A DNA stretch of 60,000 nt from Chrysomallon squamiferum (lineage: Eukaryota > Mollusca > Gastropoda > Neomphalida > Peltospiridae), in NCBI GenBank assembly GCA_012295275.1, contig CM022665.1, forward strand, positions 19,610,150 to 19,670,149, in the 5' to 3' direction. Position 1 is the first letter of the stretch, and each line of letters begins with the position of its first letter. Below the pieces are notes generated by a model. It ran no database searches. It worked only from the letters and a program-made list of their open reading frames with translations, and had not been told where the DNA came from. The translations under genes and the position numbers were made by a program. Shown one piece after another: positions 43,606-55,901 of this stretch.

Positions 43606-44759
43606 AGTGAAGTGTTATATTTTCATTTTCATCCATAGTGCAGTACTTTTTAGCTCATTTGTTAGAACTCCATCGTGAGCTTTCTGCTGCCTATGATAAC
43701 TAAACATTTAAAGGACAGAATTCTTCTGGTGTTAAATATTGAGTTATTGCTGTGATTCCACAAAATGATAGCAGATAATCAAGGAAAACAGCAGTTATTT
43801 AAATAAGTTTGTTGTTAATCCACTTCAGCTGGTAAAGTTGGTTTTGCTGTTATAATAAAATATCCCACAGATGTTACAAACCAAAAATGATGACAGTCCT
43901 GCATATTTATAACTTGTTAATGATTAACTCAAAAAACCTAGATAATTGGTAAGACAAATAATCTCTCACAATTATTGTGAATTGGTCTAACATAGATGTT
44001 AGATATTGTCAACTAATTTATATTTTTATAGGTCACATTTTAACATGAAATTTCCCAGAATACACATTTTCAATGATAAACTCTAACTGTTTGTATAACA
44101 GCTAGGTGATAATTTTTCTAAGCAGGGCAGAAAAGTGAGATCAATTCTTATGAATATAAAATGTAATAAAAAGTCCCATCCATTCAAAACAAACTTTTGT
44201 ATGATTCATATATAAAGTTTTGAATTACTGTTATTAATATCAAGAAATTATTTACATAATTATTTAGGCTGCCATTAAAGTTTTAAAAGCCTGGTCTAAG
44301 AAATTTAAAAAAACAACAACGAAACAACCAGGAATTTAAAGTAAAAATCTGCAGAAGTATATTGGAATTCAAACTTGATCATGACTACTTTCTGTGCAAA
44401 TCTCATAGGGAAGTAAATATGGAGTACAACTTCAAACAGAATCAAAAAGATTTAAATGTTTGATTGTTTATTCAAAACTACTATGCTGCTTGTTACAACA
44501 TCTCACTAACTCAAATACACTACTTAAGAAAAAAACATACTTGGCAGAAACTTCAGAAAACTGCTGTTAATGTTGAAAACAGGATGAAACTGCTATGTAA
44601 TCTATAATTTCATTGATGTTGTATGTCATCAGTGATTAAAATCAAGGAAACAAATTAACTTCAGTATTAAATTATGTCATCAAAAACTAGTATTTCTTTA
44701 TCATATATTTATATAATAACTTGACATACGTATGTTTGGTATAGTGTGCCTCATACATG
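43606..44759. other. Intergenic, no gene seen
   Basis: AT-rich. A TTTATT at 44467-44472 is an AATAAA on the minus strand, suitably placed as the end of the minus-strand segment described next. Confidence 0.7.
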
Positions 44760-45076
44760 TCACTTGTATGTAAGAGAAATCATTGCACAAGCAAATACTT
44801 CTTTTCCTTCCTTTGCTGTTTTATACTCCATAAAGAGACGTGTGTGCAGATAGACTGCCTTGTAACTGCTGATATTGATGAGTTTCTCAGATTTATGCAC
44901 TGGTATAAGGATCTCAAGAATCCTTGATCTAAACCAAATGTTTCTCAATATCACTGGTGTTGGCACTGTGTATAGTTGAGCAAGTACAGCTGTAATTTCA
45001 GCAGCCATCTGGTGTGGTGATGTGATTGGAGAGAGGCTGTATGTATAGAAATCAATTATCTGTTTGAAGGGCTCGG
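44760..45076 (-). CDS. Unidentified open segment, possible last exon of a converging gene
   Basis: An open frame of ~105 codons on the minus strand from just after an in-frame TAA at about 45077-45079 to TGA at 44760-44762. An internal ATG at 45008 begins MAAEITAVLAQLYTVPTPVI; upstream of it DFYTYSLSPITSPHQ is also open. It continues LRNIWFRSRILEILIP, NISSYKAVYLHTRLFMEY, KTAKEGKEVFACAMISL. The mix of amphipathic helical stretches and balanced composition looks more protein-like than the repeat-driven frames nearby. Several AGs (for example CAAACAG at about 45060) could act as acceptor. I do not recognise the family; a decayed gene fragment is equally possible. Confidence 0.35.
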
Positions 45077-45079
45077 TTT

Positions 45080-48000
45080 AGTGCCTGATAATTATGTATG
45101 TATTCTCTGTGCATGACCCTGAATTAAAAAGAAATATTTTATTTATCAATTTACATTTTTAATGCATTGTACAAATGTATACATGTAACTAAGAAAAACG
45201 AGCAGAGAGGAAACCTGTCACTATGATGTATTGTTGTTTTCAACTGGCACTAAGTGATCTCATAAGCACCATAAGTCTTCAATAAATCAGTTATCATGGT
45301 ATTCAATCTCTTCTTAATTTTGAATCGGATGAATAAATTATGTACATGTACTGCAAGATGAAATCTGGAGATGAAGAGATTTCTCTAAAATTACTTAAAT
45401 GCTGTGAAACCTGGTGACAAAGACCAGTTTTACTATTGATGTTTGTATAGAGAATACAGTTGTTGAATGGAAATTTTAAAAATAACTATTTATTTATTTA
45501 CTTATTGTCAAATTGACATTGTTTACTGGCATGCTAAATGATTTTCTGTTATGCATTATAATTTATTATATATTTATTATTGATTAAATCTGTTGTCAAG
45601 ATTTACTGAATATACATTATATTTAGACATATTAATTACATTGCAAAGTTAGTTCCATTCTTTTTGACACATAGAGAAAATATCAATCTAAATTCAATAC
45701 TGAATATATAATCACATTTAAGACAATCAGTCCTGACCCTAAGACAAATGTTTTGATAAAGTTTGATCTGTGAAGAATTGCTGGTTGGACAATTAAAAAA
45801 ACAAAAACGAAAAAAAACAGTTTGCTATTTACTTACCTTTTATTTGATATTAGTTCTCCTTTCCAACCGTATCATGAATAACTGATCAAATCTGAGGTTT
45901 GTGTTTTCCTCTCTGTGCAATTTTACATGCACATTAAGAGTAGCATAATAGCGGTAGTTACAGATTTCCTTTTTTATTGTCATTATTATTATGTTATTAT
46001 TATTACAGCTGAACTAATAAACAAATTCCAAAAGTTCTAGTATATAAAATATATATATATACTAGAACAAAATCCAATTTAAAACTTTTATTGTGGAATA
46101 GAAATCTGTTTATTAGAGGTTTCAGGAGTGACATCTTACTAAACACTAAATGTGAAAATTCTTAAGAATATGTTTATAAACTGATTTGTATCTCTGATTA
46201 ACAATCCAGCCTGTCTGTCAACATGAGACAAACTAGAACACTTGTTCAAAGGAATTAATTAAGAGCTGGGTAATGTTTAGTTTTAAACAGCCAAGTAGCC
46301 CATTAAGTACATTCCAAACTGTTGATTTGGGTTCTTTCATGTAAATACAGTTTATACTGTATTATCAAAATCGTTTAGTGCTATTACAAAAATAATTATT
46401 TCATTTTATTATAAACAAGAGAAGAAACAAAATGATAAAGACTATCTCAGCCGCTTTATATAACACATGGAACAACAGTAACTGACTAATAACAGGGTAG
46501 AGTAGGGAGAAAAGCCTATCTAAAAGCAAGACATGCCATATCCTCTTTCACGAGTACATGCAAACTGTCGAGGCCCACCCAGACTACAAAATACCACAAA
46601 CATTTCATGAGAGAAATATTAAAGAAAATGAAAAAGGTCTGGGAAGGAAAAAACATAAAGAGGAAGAAGAAAGAAATGAAAAGGGAAAACCACATAGTTT
46701 TATCATGTTGAAACAGTAAAGGAACAATAACTTGATTTCACTTACCAGTTTTGTCCAGATTTGTTATTTCTAAGTCATAATCGCTATTAAACGTTTACGA
46801 TTACCATTTCTCGCGATTCTGCATTCACTCTATATCTCTCTCTACTGCGGTAAATTCTACTACTACTACTACTAATAATAATAATTAGTTTAACCAGTTT
46901 AATATAAGACATATATTTTCATCTTACGCAGATCAATGGGGCGAGAGAAGTTTATAACGAAATGGCACAAGGCCCAACTTGCTCCTTGCCAAATGAGCAT
47001 CGTGTCCTGTACTATCCTACTGCTACTTGTAATAACAACAACGATCATATTATCTTAACAAAAACAAAAATATGTATATTTAATTTGTTTGTTGGATACT
47101 TATAATTATGAACGATTTTTCAGGTTAAAATTATTATCAGTATTTTAAAGACAGATTTGATTTATCTATATATTCTGAAATTTGATTTCATTCCTTTAGC
47201 AAACAGACTAAAATCTGAGCTAGACCTAAGTCTAAAAAATGCGGAACATACTAATTATTTCTTGTAGATACCAATCTATTTACTTGGAACACAAACGAGA
47301 AAAGTGAACGAAAGCAATCATGACGACTTCTGGAAGTAGACTACGGAACAATAGCAGACTTAACAGAGTGTGAGGATGAAATGAAAAATCTGTCTTCTAA
47401 GCTTAACGCCCGTCGCTATTATTACCAGGTCCATTACACGTTTTGGCTAAAGAGTAATCATATTTCGCTGTTACTGGAACAACAAGCCAGGTCTGCGTCT
47501 CCAGAAGTGAATAGTTACTGTGCTTGCAATAAAGAATTTATCTCTAACGTCTTAGCCCACGTAATGATATTGCAGGGTTCCACAATACCATCACACGCTT
47601 ATGTCGTAGTGGATTTTATATTGATATTATCAAATCTGCTTATGAAATGCAGTTGAATAATCGAGAAATGTAATAAATATGCTAATACTGCCCATACCAT
47701 TTACCTTTTGATAAATGAGAAAATAGTTGTGATATAATTTCAAAACTAGAAAACATGTACACAGAAACTCATATTCAAGCAGCAAGACATTTACAACTAC
47801 CTGGCTTTATATATATATATATGTTTTGCAATATAAGTAATTTATTTAATAATATATAAAAATATAATTTAAATGCCACATGTACGTCAGTCAAGCAGAT
47901 TATATTTGACGTAAGTAGCTTGTACGAAACTGTCATTTGATAACTTCATAGAACTAACATTATTCAGTGAAAGTACGTTAGTTTTAAAAGTTATATTTTA

Positions 48001-48390
48001 TTTATATATTAACTGAATGTGAAAAAAAACAGGTTTTATGCATGCATTTAATTTTTGTTCCATCTCCACACATGGTATGTCTTCTGATCATGCATACACT
48101 ATTATTTGTCATTGTGTTTAGCTTTCGGGAAAAGTTTTCAGCGCCGATGTTGATAAATACAGACGTTAAAATCATAAGTCGTTTATAATGATGTAAGTGT
48201 TTCGTTTTAGTAAGATAAATACAAATTCGTATATCGTAAGACAAAAAAAGGTTTAAACGAATAGTATAGCAATTAATAGCGTTATAGCTTTATACACATA
48301 CGCACATGCTCATATACAATTTAAGAATTATATCAAATGTTCAAGCAGCGGTTTTTATTTATACCAGTCTAATTACTTAAGACTTACAAA
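45080..48390. other. Intergenic, no supported gene
   Basis: AT-rich with small repeats: a hairpin at 46034-46068 with 13-bp arms (GTTCTAGTATATA) around an AT core, a (CTA)n/(ATA)n array at 46857-46885 and (TA)n at 47808-47822. CpG becomes frequent from ~46,750. Open frames at 47381-47656 (+) and 48002-48244 (-) have no recognisable motif. Confidence 0.7.
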
Positions 48391-48394
48391 GTAG

Positions 48395-48580
48395 GGGGGG
48401 GGACGTCTGACTGACTGACTGAAAAAAATAACGTGCTAATCACAGCAAGCTGATGTGAAGCACGCCTTCAACAGTCACGCTCTCTGACAAAGCCAGGGGG
48501 CGTGTCTGTCGCATTGTACGGATTCGAACGACCACACATTAAATAGCCGGTCACTTGTTACTTTATTAGCTATTACTATG
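48395..48580 (-). mobile_element. Possible degenerate tRNA-derived SINE
   Basis: On the minus strand a B-box-like GTTCGAATCC lies at 48520-48529. A partial A-box-like TAGCTAATAAAG starts at 48572, 43-44 bases upstream, the spacing of tRNA promoters. The body to about 48,405 is distinctly richer in G+C and CpG than its flanks and ends near GACTGACTGACTG and a G-run. The family is not recognised. Confidence 0.35.
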
Positions 48581-49539
48581 AATAACAGTACTAGCAAGAG
48601 ACACCACAATATTAACATAATTAATTAATAACACCATCGACTGTCGTTGTTATCATCAATATTACTACTCTCAGTCATATACTTCTGTAACAAGCACCGT
48701 TGTCATTAGTATGTAATGTAAATACTATAATTCTTTTTTCAATATTTTATTTCAGTTTGGATATCGATTTCATATACATTATACTAGTTTTTGATTAGAC
48801 AACTTCAGAAGAGATAAAATAAAGACCAGTTTTAATATTGGGTCTGTTAATAAATATCTGATGTGGTGATCTGAAATGCGAGTTCAGAATATGTTCAGTT
48901 ACACTTAAAAAATGACCATTTAAGGAATTTAAAATGTTAAATTCATTTAAACAGTCGGAGCAAATCTTTGATCGGAAAATTTCTAAATCTTCAGGTGATC
49001 ACAGAAGAAGTTGAAGATATGTAGAAGATATCAACATGTTTGTTATCGTCTTTATAGTATGATATTTAACAGTATTTGATACCATATTCGAACTTCCTTT
49101 AATAATAGTCCTAGTAGAAACCGCAATAGATAATTCAATTAATTATTAAAATTATGGTGTTATTGATCGCGCAAGAACTGGATAATTTATGTTTAATGTT
49201 ATCATTTCCCTTATTCGGCTATAAGAATTTTTTTTTAATTATTATTATTAAAAAAAAAAAAAATTCAGTCTATGTCGGTTAATAATAAATGAGAACTATA
49301 AGATATAAAGCATGGATATCGTTAATCTTCATGTAATCTTCCTACTGAAAAGACAGTGAGACGAGACAATGTGTGTTGGGAAGAGATAATACTGTGATGT
49401 CAGATAACAGATGAGAACGGTTTTGAATGCAATTAATTAATATATATTTTAAACATTTATTCCACATAACTTAAGAAAATAAAAAAATATAAATTTACGT
49501 TCACAAAAATTTACCAATATCACTTCGTACTGCCAGAGG

Positions 49540-49547
<8 letters not shown>

Positions 49548-49574
<27 letters not shown>

Positions 49575-49576
49575 GT
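49548..49576. repeat. (TTA)n microsatellite
   Basis: About nine TTA units after a T-run, directly preceding the degenerate tandem field. Confidence 0.9.
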
Positions 49577-49609
49577 TATTTTACTTGGTCACATGAAACT
49601 GGCCTTACT

Positions 49610-50000
49610 CAAAACAGAGAGAAAACGTTTTAGAAACTCTCATTATGAAATTTAAAATTGTTTTTCAGAACTGAGTGCACATGTTTTAAAACTTTCTCAA
49701 ATATATGAGAAAACATTTTAAATAATTTTCAGAAAAGAGAAAATATTTTATACTCTTATTTTCAGATGTGGCAGTACAATTTAAAACTGCTTGTCAGAAG
49801 ACAGAAAATACATTTCAAAATTCTTACCTTCAAGAAATGCGAGAATACGTTTTAAACTGTCAGAACTATGGCAGTGTTTAATCCGAAACATGTTTAAGCT
49901 GTTATTCAGAAAAAAAGACTATACATTTTTAAATTCTTAAACTTAAATGAGTAAAAACATTTCCAAGTGAGAAAACACATTCTGAAACACCTATCTGGAA
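49610..50000. repeat. Strongly diverged tandem repeat field (GAGAAAACATTTT-type units)
   Basis: At least six variants of GAGAAAACRTTTT followed by AAAACT..T..TCAGA recur at ~49619, 49707, 49736, 49802, 49839 and 49968. Spacing is irregular, about 30 bp or multiples, consistent with an old minisatellite. Confidence 0.6.
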
Positions 50001-50915
50001 AGATAAAATTCAGGGGAAAAAACCCCCGAAAAAAACAAACAATGAAATTACCATTGCTGAGTACCTCGTTATTGGAACATAACATCTGAATATAATTTTA
50101 TTATCTTACATTTTAACTTGGTTTTGTTTATGAACTGTCGAAAATGTCTGTAACCTTTGCTTGTGACAGTTTAAATCGTTCTGAGAAAACTAAGTATTTT
50201 TTTTTTCCTTAACAGACATTAGAAATTCTAACATCAAATACCTAACACTCTCTAGAGAATATTTTTGCATTAAGTTACGCTTTTTATCGCTCAGTTGTCT
50301 GCATTCAAACAATTAATACATATCTGAAATATGATTTTGAATGTCCCATCGAAACACAAGATTATTTGAGTTTAAAGATTGTCACTTATTTGCAATGTTT
50401 GTCTTTACAGAACAATTTCTGAATGATATTTAAAATAATTAAAAGTGACAAGTGATGCACTTGGGTTGTGTTAATTTGACGAAAATGTCTTTTATCACGT
50501 CTTTAAAGTTCTCTGAAGTCTATAACAACAAATTACTGGTTGGTTCTTCGATAATGTGTCAGTGGCGAAAAGTTATTCCTTGTATAAACGTGCAGTGCAC
50601 AAAACGTTGATTCGATTTTAATTTTTGACAATGTATCTTGTACAAAAACATTTATATATGTTAGACAGTAAGCTAAATTACTTCACCATAAATAAATACA
50701 GGAACCGAACCATTTGTGCAGCTTTCAGAAATGCAGAAAACCTGCGATTTTTGAATAAGGTGCGCTTTGTTTCTGTTTCCTTCACGCCAATTCAAGTGAG
50801 AGTGTTGCTATTTTAAATAAAGGTTTAAGAAATCCGGACCATATCCAGTCCCAGCTTGCCGGATAAATAGTTCGGTATCTGTATTAGGAAACAACTTTTT
50901 ATCTTTATTTTGTTT

Positions 50916-50947
<32 letters not shown>

Positions 50948-51246
50948 TGTAAAATGTTAATATTTACTGTTATCACTAAAAATGGATGGTTTGTTTTGTT
51001 TTGTTTTTTTAATTTAATGCATCCGAACAAACAATTATGTGTTCCAACAAAATGCAGTCTACGTAATACCATTCGTATGATGATTCAATGAAATATTTCG
51101 GCTGTAATTAGAAACCAGTGCATTTGTTAATGAATATTTTATCGAATTCCTATTTTCTACAATCAGATACGAAAATCCCACTGCTTGTTATCAACTGGCC
51201 TAACATTTCTTTCTTTGTTTCGACTTGGTCTTCTGACTAAGAAGAT

Positions 51247-51248
<2 letters not shown>

Positions 51249-51296
<48 letters not shown>

Positions 51297-51319
51297 GTAG
51301 ATAAATAAATAAATAAAAT
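51249..51319. repeat. (AAT)n then (AAAT)n microsatellite
   Basis: About 14-15 AAT units followed by AAAT-type units. Confidence 0.95.
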
Positions 51320-52469
51320 GAAATGAAATAAAAGAAAAAAAGGAAAAAAACAAAAAAAAGAAAGAAAGATTAATCTTATAATGTTAATTTATAGTTGACA
51401 GTTTCGCGTTTTTGAAATTTTTATGAAATAACGAAACAGAAATAGAGCTGCAATATGTGAAATATAAAATACGATCAGATATCCAGATAGACAATCAGAC
51501 TAACATGTACACAGACCTGCAGACATAACAAAATAAAAAAAATAAAAATTAATTACTGAACTATACCGAAACTTTTCTTATTACCTATTTTTGTATACAC
51601 ATGCAGAAAATTCATTACCATGTTCAACTTTTAATCTTGGGCTGTGTTGTTTAGCCCACAAACTACTTCCAGCATGAAAATGTAATCAGTTTTATTTATT
51701 ACTTTTTTTAAGAGCAGTTCACTGATGGCAACATTTTCAATAAGTACCAGATGGTTGTTATAGGTCCTTTAGCAGCAGAGTAAATCATAAAGCAAGTAAT
51801 ATGCCCAACCATCTCTGCTAGCAGACTGCTTGTGTGTTACAACCTATTATGAAAATAATTATGTATAACATACTCATACGGAGAAATTCTTTTTTAAATT
51901 ACGCAATTAAATTTGGCCAAAGTTGCCAAATTACATAAAAACACATAACATCATCCTTTAGTCATTTTCATCTTGTAAAGCGTAATTATTTTATGTAACA
52001 AAAAAAACCTCAAATTAAACTACATTTTGTTAAAAGAAATATGGTTTTCAATTCAATTTTTGGTATAAACGTATAAATGTATATATATATATAAAAAAAA
52101 AAAACACTTCCTTACCAAATTTATCCAAAAAATATATAAGAAAATATCAAAAATCAGTCATAAACCAAAACAAATGAACAGACTAATAGCTGCTTGTTTT
52201 GAAATTATTATTAAAAGACTCTCCTCTCTAAGAAATCTAGTAAATTTAAAAGTTATAATAAATTTTAAAAAGTTAAAGAAATAAAAATGAGACAGTATTC
52301 AAATTTGTCAGTAAATCATTAGAATCATTATATCAGTATATAATAAAACTTACATTACTTGTAAAATGGACACTTTACTGTTCAATTTATATATAACAAT
52401 AATCTTAATGGAAACAAACACGTAAAATATAATTTTATGATTTCGTTTGTTTGTTGTTTTGCGTATGTG

Positions 52470-52541
52470 TATATAAATATATATATATATACACACACGC
52501 ACACATACACACACACACACACGCACACATACACACACGCA
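52470..52541. repeat. (TA)n-(CA)n compound microsatellite
   Basis: TATATA block running into CACACGCACACATACAC-type units. Confidence 0.95.
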
Positions 52542-53629
52542 ATTTGATGATAAAGTATATTATATTTGGTGCCAAGGATATTAGTTGCAGATCAGTACTG
52601 TATTTTAAAAATTTTGATCAACATTATTGCACCTCTGTTCAGACAAAAATGTATTTGTAATTTTCTATCGATGCATAAAATATCATTATTATCTAATAAA
52701 CATAGATTCAGATGGTGAGTTAAACTTGTTTTTCATCTTTTCTTAAGAAGAAGAAGAAGATTACTAAATCATGATCGGCTATCCGACAAATATCATGTTT
52801 GGGTTGTTGTTGTTTTTTTTGTTGACTTTTAAACGATCCTAAGCTAATCTGTCTTAAATAACAGATCTGTAATCTTACTCAGAAAGCTATCTTTGATAAA
52901 GAAAAATCATCTGAAACGCCCGTTTTAGCGCAGTTTGATAGACAAAAGTCAGCATTTCAACGAGATATGGTTACACGAGCAAAAATACTTCGAGAAAAAT
53001 TTTTATCAATAAAATCCTGTGATAAATTGCCGTATTGATCTCTAAACCCTATCATGAAAACCAAAATGAAAATTTCTTCATGGGTTTAATTATTACGCTC
53101 GCGTGAAGATACATTCACGCCAAAAAGCGTAATTAAACACGAAAGGAGCAAACAACGCGATGTTTGGCTGACATCAAATAGCTGAGATATGCATTTGAAT
53201 ACCAGACACTCCGTTCACTTGAAATAGCTGTGGCTGAATTACGGTTTCCTAATTTTCCGTCAAAGTATTTTTGTCTAGCAGTGGAGCAGTCACCATATTT
53301 GCTTAACAAAAATACTTTATTTCATACTGACAGCCCATATTGTTCACATTCAACACGCTGGACCAAGTGGAGCCGTAGTATTATGAATTACAATCAAAAA
53401 TGTATTTGAGCATGTAAGTTTGAACAGTTACCGCAAACCTAAAAACTTTTTATTTATATATTTATTTTTTTTTTATTTTATTTTTTTTTTTTTTTTTTTT
53501 ATTATTTTTTTAAACTTATATAGTGGTATAGTTTTCAAATAAAATAATTTATTATGCAATTTTATATTATTTTTTTTTTTAAGTATATTTAATGTATGGT
53601 TTACTAACAACTGCATACATCTGTAATGT

Positions 53630-54045
53630 TTCAATGAACTGACATCCTGTATCAGCACAGCTTTTACTAATTAATTAATTAACACACTGAATGAACAAAT
53701 TATTAATGTCCTGTACGAACAGATTTGTTATGAATTCATTTATACGAAGAATAAACACATCTATAATGAATTCACGAACTGACATACTGCATAAACAAGT
53801 CTGTTTCTAAGTCATGAATTGACATAGTGCTTGAAAACGTACGTCATTAAGTGGTGAACTGCTCTAAAACGTCTTTCACGAAGTCATGAACTAACCTACT
53901 GCTTGGAGGCGTCTGCCATTAAGTCATAACTGCATGAACATACCTGTTACTAATTCTTGAACCGAGAGACCGCATGAAACACTCTATCATTATTAAATCA
54001 TGAACTGATATATTCCATGAATATGTATGTTGTTAATTAGCGATT
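53630..54045. repeat. Strongly diverged ~40-bp minisatellite, about nine units
   Basis: Units begin with variants of AACTGACATACTGCATGAAC and end with variants of CTGTTATTAAGTCATG. Recognisable unit starts lie near 53637, 53776, 53817, 53858, 53889, 53927, 53958 and 54002. Identity is low but the order of words (GAACTGA, CATACTGC, TGAACA, GTCTGT, TTAAGTCATG) is retained. Confidence 0.75.
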
Positions 54046-54874
54046 CACGTTCAGTCTCTTGCTTTATTAGTGAATGGAAACTATATGGTTGTGATAACCT
54101 ATACTTTTACAACATAAACGACTTTCATATAATTTTAAATATTTAGAAACATCATAATTAATTGTTATTCATCATGCGAACATTTTTTTTTTTTTTTTTT
54201 TTTACAGACAGTCGTTTAGTTCTTAGAGTTTAAACAAAATTTAAAAATAATAATAAAAAATATTTCTCGAATAAGTGGAACCAGCTATGGTTGCATATTT
54301 TTATCGTTTTTTTCAGTTTTATTACGAGAGCGACGTATATAAAATATTTGAAGAATACTGGCAGCTCGATGTTTACGAGTAGCCATCTGTGACCGAGACA
54401 GATATTTTACCCTTTGCTCAAAAAGTCGAGGCCAATCCCTTTTAATACGAAAGTTTATGTGTAAAGGGGAAAATCATAGACTACGTTGCAGTTCTACTTT
54501 AATTATTGGAGAAAAAAAAAAAAAAAAAGAAAGAAAGGAAAAAAAAGAAAGACAGAAAGATAGAAAAGAAGAAAAAAGTATATGAAAGAAATGAAAGAAA
54601 TAACTAAAAGCTTTTTTTCAACGAAAAAGAAAGCCAATTAAAATGTCCAAAGGCAAAACATCTTCTTTCAGAAGGATGTTGACGGTTATCAGCAGTAAAA
54701 ACATCACACACCATCTGTGTTCAAAGAATAACACATGCAATTTATTTTTGACTCTTCGCCAGTTTGTCCAGAAGTAGTCTTTTTGACCTAAATGTGAATC
54801 AGTGATCTGAGTAGATTCATAGACTACAAGGTATCGAAAAAGTTTAACTTGTTTTATATAATCATTAAAGATGG

Positions 54875-54912
<38 letters not shown>

Positions 54913-55040
54913 GGCTATTTCTTTAATGTTAGATATTTTTATTATTAATGTTACTGTTAATAAGTTTTTCGAATAATTCTTGTATAATTATTAATTACGC
55001 CAAAATTGATTGTATTACGTTGTAGACGTGCCACCTGCGG
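54046..55040. other. Intergenic, homopolymer-rich, no gene seen
   Basis: T-run at 54184-54204, A/GAAA-rich stretch at 54511-54600 and a 34-bp A-run at 54874-54907. Confidence 0.8.
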
Positions 55041-55052
55041 ACTGAGCTGTTG

Positions 55053-55084
55053 TGTAGTAGTAGTAGTAGTAGTAGTAATAACAA

Positions 55085-55156
<72 letters not shown>

Positions 55157-55220
55157 CAACAGCAACAACAACAACAACAATAATAATAATTAATTATTAT
55201 TATTATTATTATTATTATTA
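55053..55220. repeat. Compound trinucleotide array TAG-TAA-CAG-CAA-CAG-CAA-TAA-TTA
   Basis: Includes a pure run of 13 CAG units (55109-55147) flanked by CAA and TAA arrays. The poly-Leu, poly-Cys and poly-Ala open frames on both strands come only from this repeat. Confidence 0.97.
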
Positions 55221-55439
55221 AATCTGGGTTAAATTCATGGCATCTGATTTCCCTTTCTTTATTGTTTGTTTTGACAATCACTTTATAATCAGGTAGGTAA
55301 TTAGTAGTGTGCTCAGCCATGTTTTCTCTTGTTTTTAGTCTTTTGTTTGGAGAATTCCGTCCAGAATGATAAACAATCGTCTAACTTTGCCTTGTTTTAA
55401 ATAAGCAAAGTGATAATTGGCCTCAAACTAGGAAAATGT

Positions 55440-55570
55440 TGATGATGATAATAATAATAATAATAATAACAATAAACATAAAACAACAACAGTAAAACTA
55501 CTACTATTACTAAAACTACTACTACTTCTACTAATACCAACAACAACAACAACAAGCAATAATAAAAACA
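55440..55570. repeat. (ATA)n/(ACA)n/(CTA)n degenerate trinucleotide array
   Basis: Interleaved ATA, ACA and CTA units after GATGATGATA. Confidence 0.85.
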
Positions 55571-55670
55571 ATAATGCGAACCGAATTATTAAATTATTAA
55601 ATCTGAGACAGATCGATTATGATTTCAGTTGAAATTATTTATTATTTGTCCACGAAGAGAATTTGACTTG

Positions 55671-55839
55671 AAAAATAAAAAAAAAAAAAAAAAAAAAAAA
55701 TGGAGGTCTAATTTATGTGTTATTATGATCATTATCATTATCATCATAATTATCGTTAGCACCATAATCACCATCACAATCATCATCATCATATTATTAT
55801 TATTATTTTATTATTATTATTATTTTATTATTATTTTTA

Positions 55840-55898
<59 letters not shown>

Positions 55899-55901
55899 GT
55901 A
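55671..55901. repeat. Poly-A followed by (ATC)n and (ATT)n array
   Basis: A-run of over 20, a short unique piece, then ATCATT/ATCATC units giving way to a long ATT array. Confidence 0.95.

Larger units (their letters stand above)
50001..53625. other. Intergenic, no gene seen
   Basis: AT-rich single-copy-looking sequence with (AT)n at 50919-50947, (AAT)n then (AAAT)n at 51249-51319, a (TA)n-(CA)n compound array at 52470-52541 and a T-rich block at 53460-53520. The Thr/His open frame at ~52.5 kb is a repeat artefact. Confidence 0.75.

Noticed and set aside
46500-46720. Open frame of about 73 codons including FHEYMQTVEAHPDYKIP
   Set aside because: No start near its beginning, Lys/Glu-rich low-complexity second half, no domain or splice context; left unannotated.
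47381-47656. 91-residue plus-strand open frame
   Set aside because: No recognisable motif, no Kozak or splice support; length is within chance expectation for this composition.
51249-51319. Possible CRISPR-like array
   Set aside because: Simple microsatellite in an animal genome; no repeat-spacer structure anywhere in the window.
54995-55320. Poly-Leu, poly-Cys and poly-Ala open frames
   Set aside because: Artefacts of the trinucleotide array read in different frames.
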